Positions 5,281-5,488 of a stretch of DNA of 5,488 nt are shown piece after piece; the stretch's first letter is position 1, and each line of letters opens with the position of its first letter. The position numbers and the translations under genes are program-made. The DNA comes from JAZNLR01 sp045579195 (GTDB lineage Bacteria; Bacillota; Clostridia; Christensenellales; CAMQZB01). The stretch is from the NCBI GenBank assembly GCA_045579195.1, contig JAZNLR010000002.1:1-5488 (forward strand), read 5' to 3'. Below the pieces are notes generated by a model. That model saw nothing but the letters and a program-made list of their open reading frames with translations, did not search any database and had not been told where the DNA came from.

Positions 5281-5488
5281 TTATTCCAAGATCATCAGGT
5301 TCAAACCGGTTTTTTCGTCCAAAAAGCGCTCAATTTTTGCATCAAGAACGGTGATGAAAAGTTCACACGTTGCCGAAATAATTGCCTTGGAAAGGTGGCC
5401 GGAGCGCGTTTTTCCACCTTCTCTTCCGATAACGGCATGCACGTGGACATAGCTTTCGCCGTTTTTGCGGGAAAGATTGCCAAGCAAG
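5281..5488 (-). CDS. PPC/DUF296 domain protein (partial, N-terminus outside window)
   Basis: This minus-strand reading frame is open to the right edge and ends at a TAA at 5283-5281; about 69 C-terminal residues are visible. The sequence follows the second half of the PPC (plant and prokaryote conserved, DUF296) domain: a GNLS strand, YVHVHAVIG with the histidine pair, GGKTRSGHLSKA (the conserved glycine-histidine-leucine turn), a strand-rich ISATCELFITVL, and the closing ERFLDEKTGLNLMIL. Bacterial members are small stand-alone trimeric proteins, often labelled DNA-binding by homology to plant AT-hook proteins, although their real function is mostly unknown. The first in-frame TTG at 5487 is internal, not the start. 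A strong terminator follows 20 nt later, separating it from the RsgI-like gene. Confidence 0.8.
   Translation of the reverse strand, partial: LLGNLSRKNGESYVHVHAVIGREGGKTRSGHLSKAIISATCELFITVLDAKIERFLDEKTGLNLMILE

Noticed and set aside
5361..5370. GTTCACACGT resembling half of the 672-685 operator
   Set aside because: It is a single half-site within the PPC-domain coding sequence with no symmetrical partner and is likely chance.

Overview
The window looks like ordinary chromosome from a mid-GC Gram-positive anaerobe of the Firmicutes (Clostridia-like). This is inferred from the strong GGAG/GGAGG ribosome binding sites, sigma-A type promoters, compact U-tailed terminators, an ISF-like flavoprotein, a Bacillus-type adenine deaminase and an RsgI-like membrane protein. 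No tRNA, rRNA, CRISPR array, insertion sequence or phage gene is visible.

Layout, left to right. (1) Positions 1-479, minus strand: the N-terminal part of a flavodoxin-fold FMN oxidoreductase with a four-cysteine cluster. It runs off the left edge. (2) Positions 480-721: a divergent intergenic region holding a promoter for each side. The rightward promoter carries a perfect 14-bp palindrome filling most of the spacer between its -35 and extended -10 boxes, a very probable operator. (3) Positions 722-2305, plus strand: two genes 24 nt apart, each encoding a single-pass membrane-anchored protein I do not recognise, closed by a hairpin terminator. (4) Positions 2373-4079, plus strand: adenine deaminase (adenine to hypoxanthine plus ammonia). 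(5) Positions 4096-4124: a strong symmetrical terminator shared by two convergent genes. (6) Positions 4139-5170, minus strand: a membrane-anchored protein whose extracellular part resembles the middle domain of RsgI-type anti-sigma factors but lacks the cytoplasmic sigma-binding domain. (7) Positions 5281-5488, minus strand: the C-terminal part of a PPC/DUF296 protein with its own terminator, cut by the right edge.

The genes do not form one obvious pathway. The clearest functional unit is the operator-controlled pair of membrane-anchored proteins at 722-2305. Adenine deaminase is a purine salvage enzyme just downstream, behind a terminator and without a recognisable promoter of its own. The points most worth following are the palindromic operator with its orphan membrane-protein pair, and the RsgI-like protein with no sigma-binding module. 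I found no convincing new defence or mobile system.
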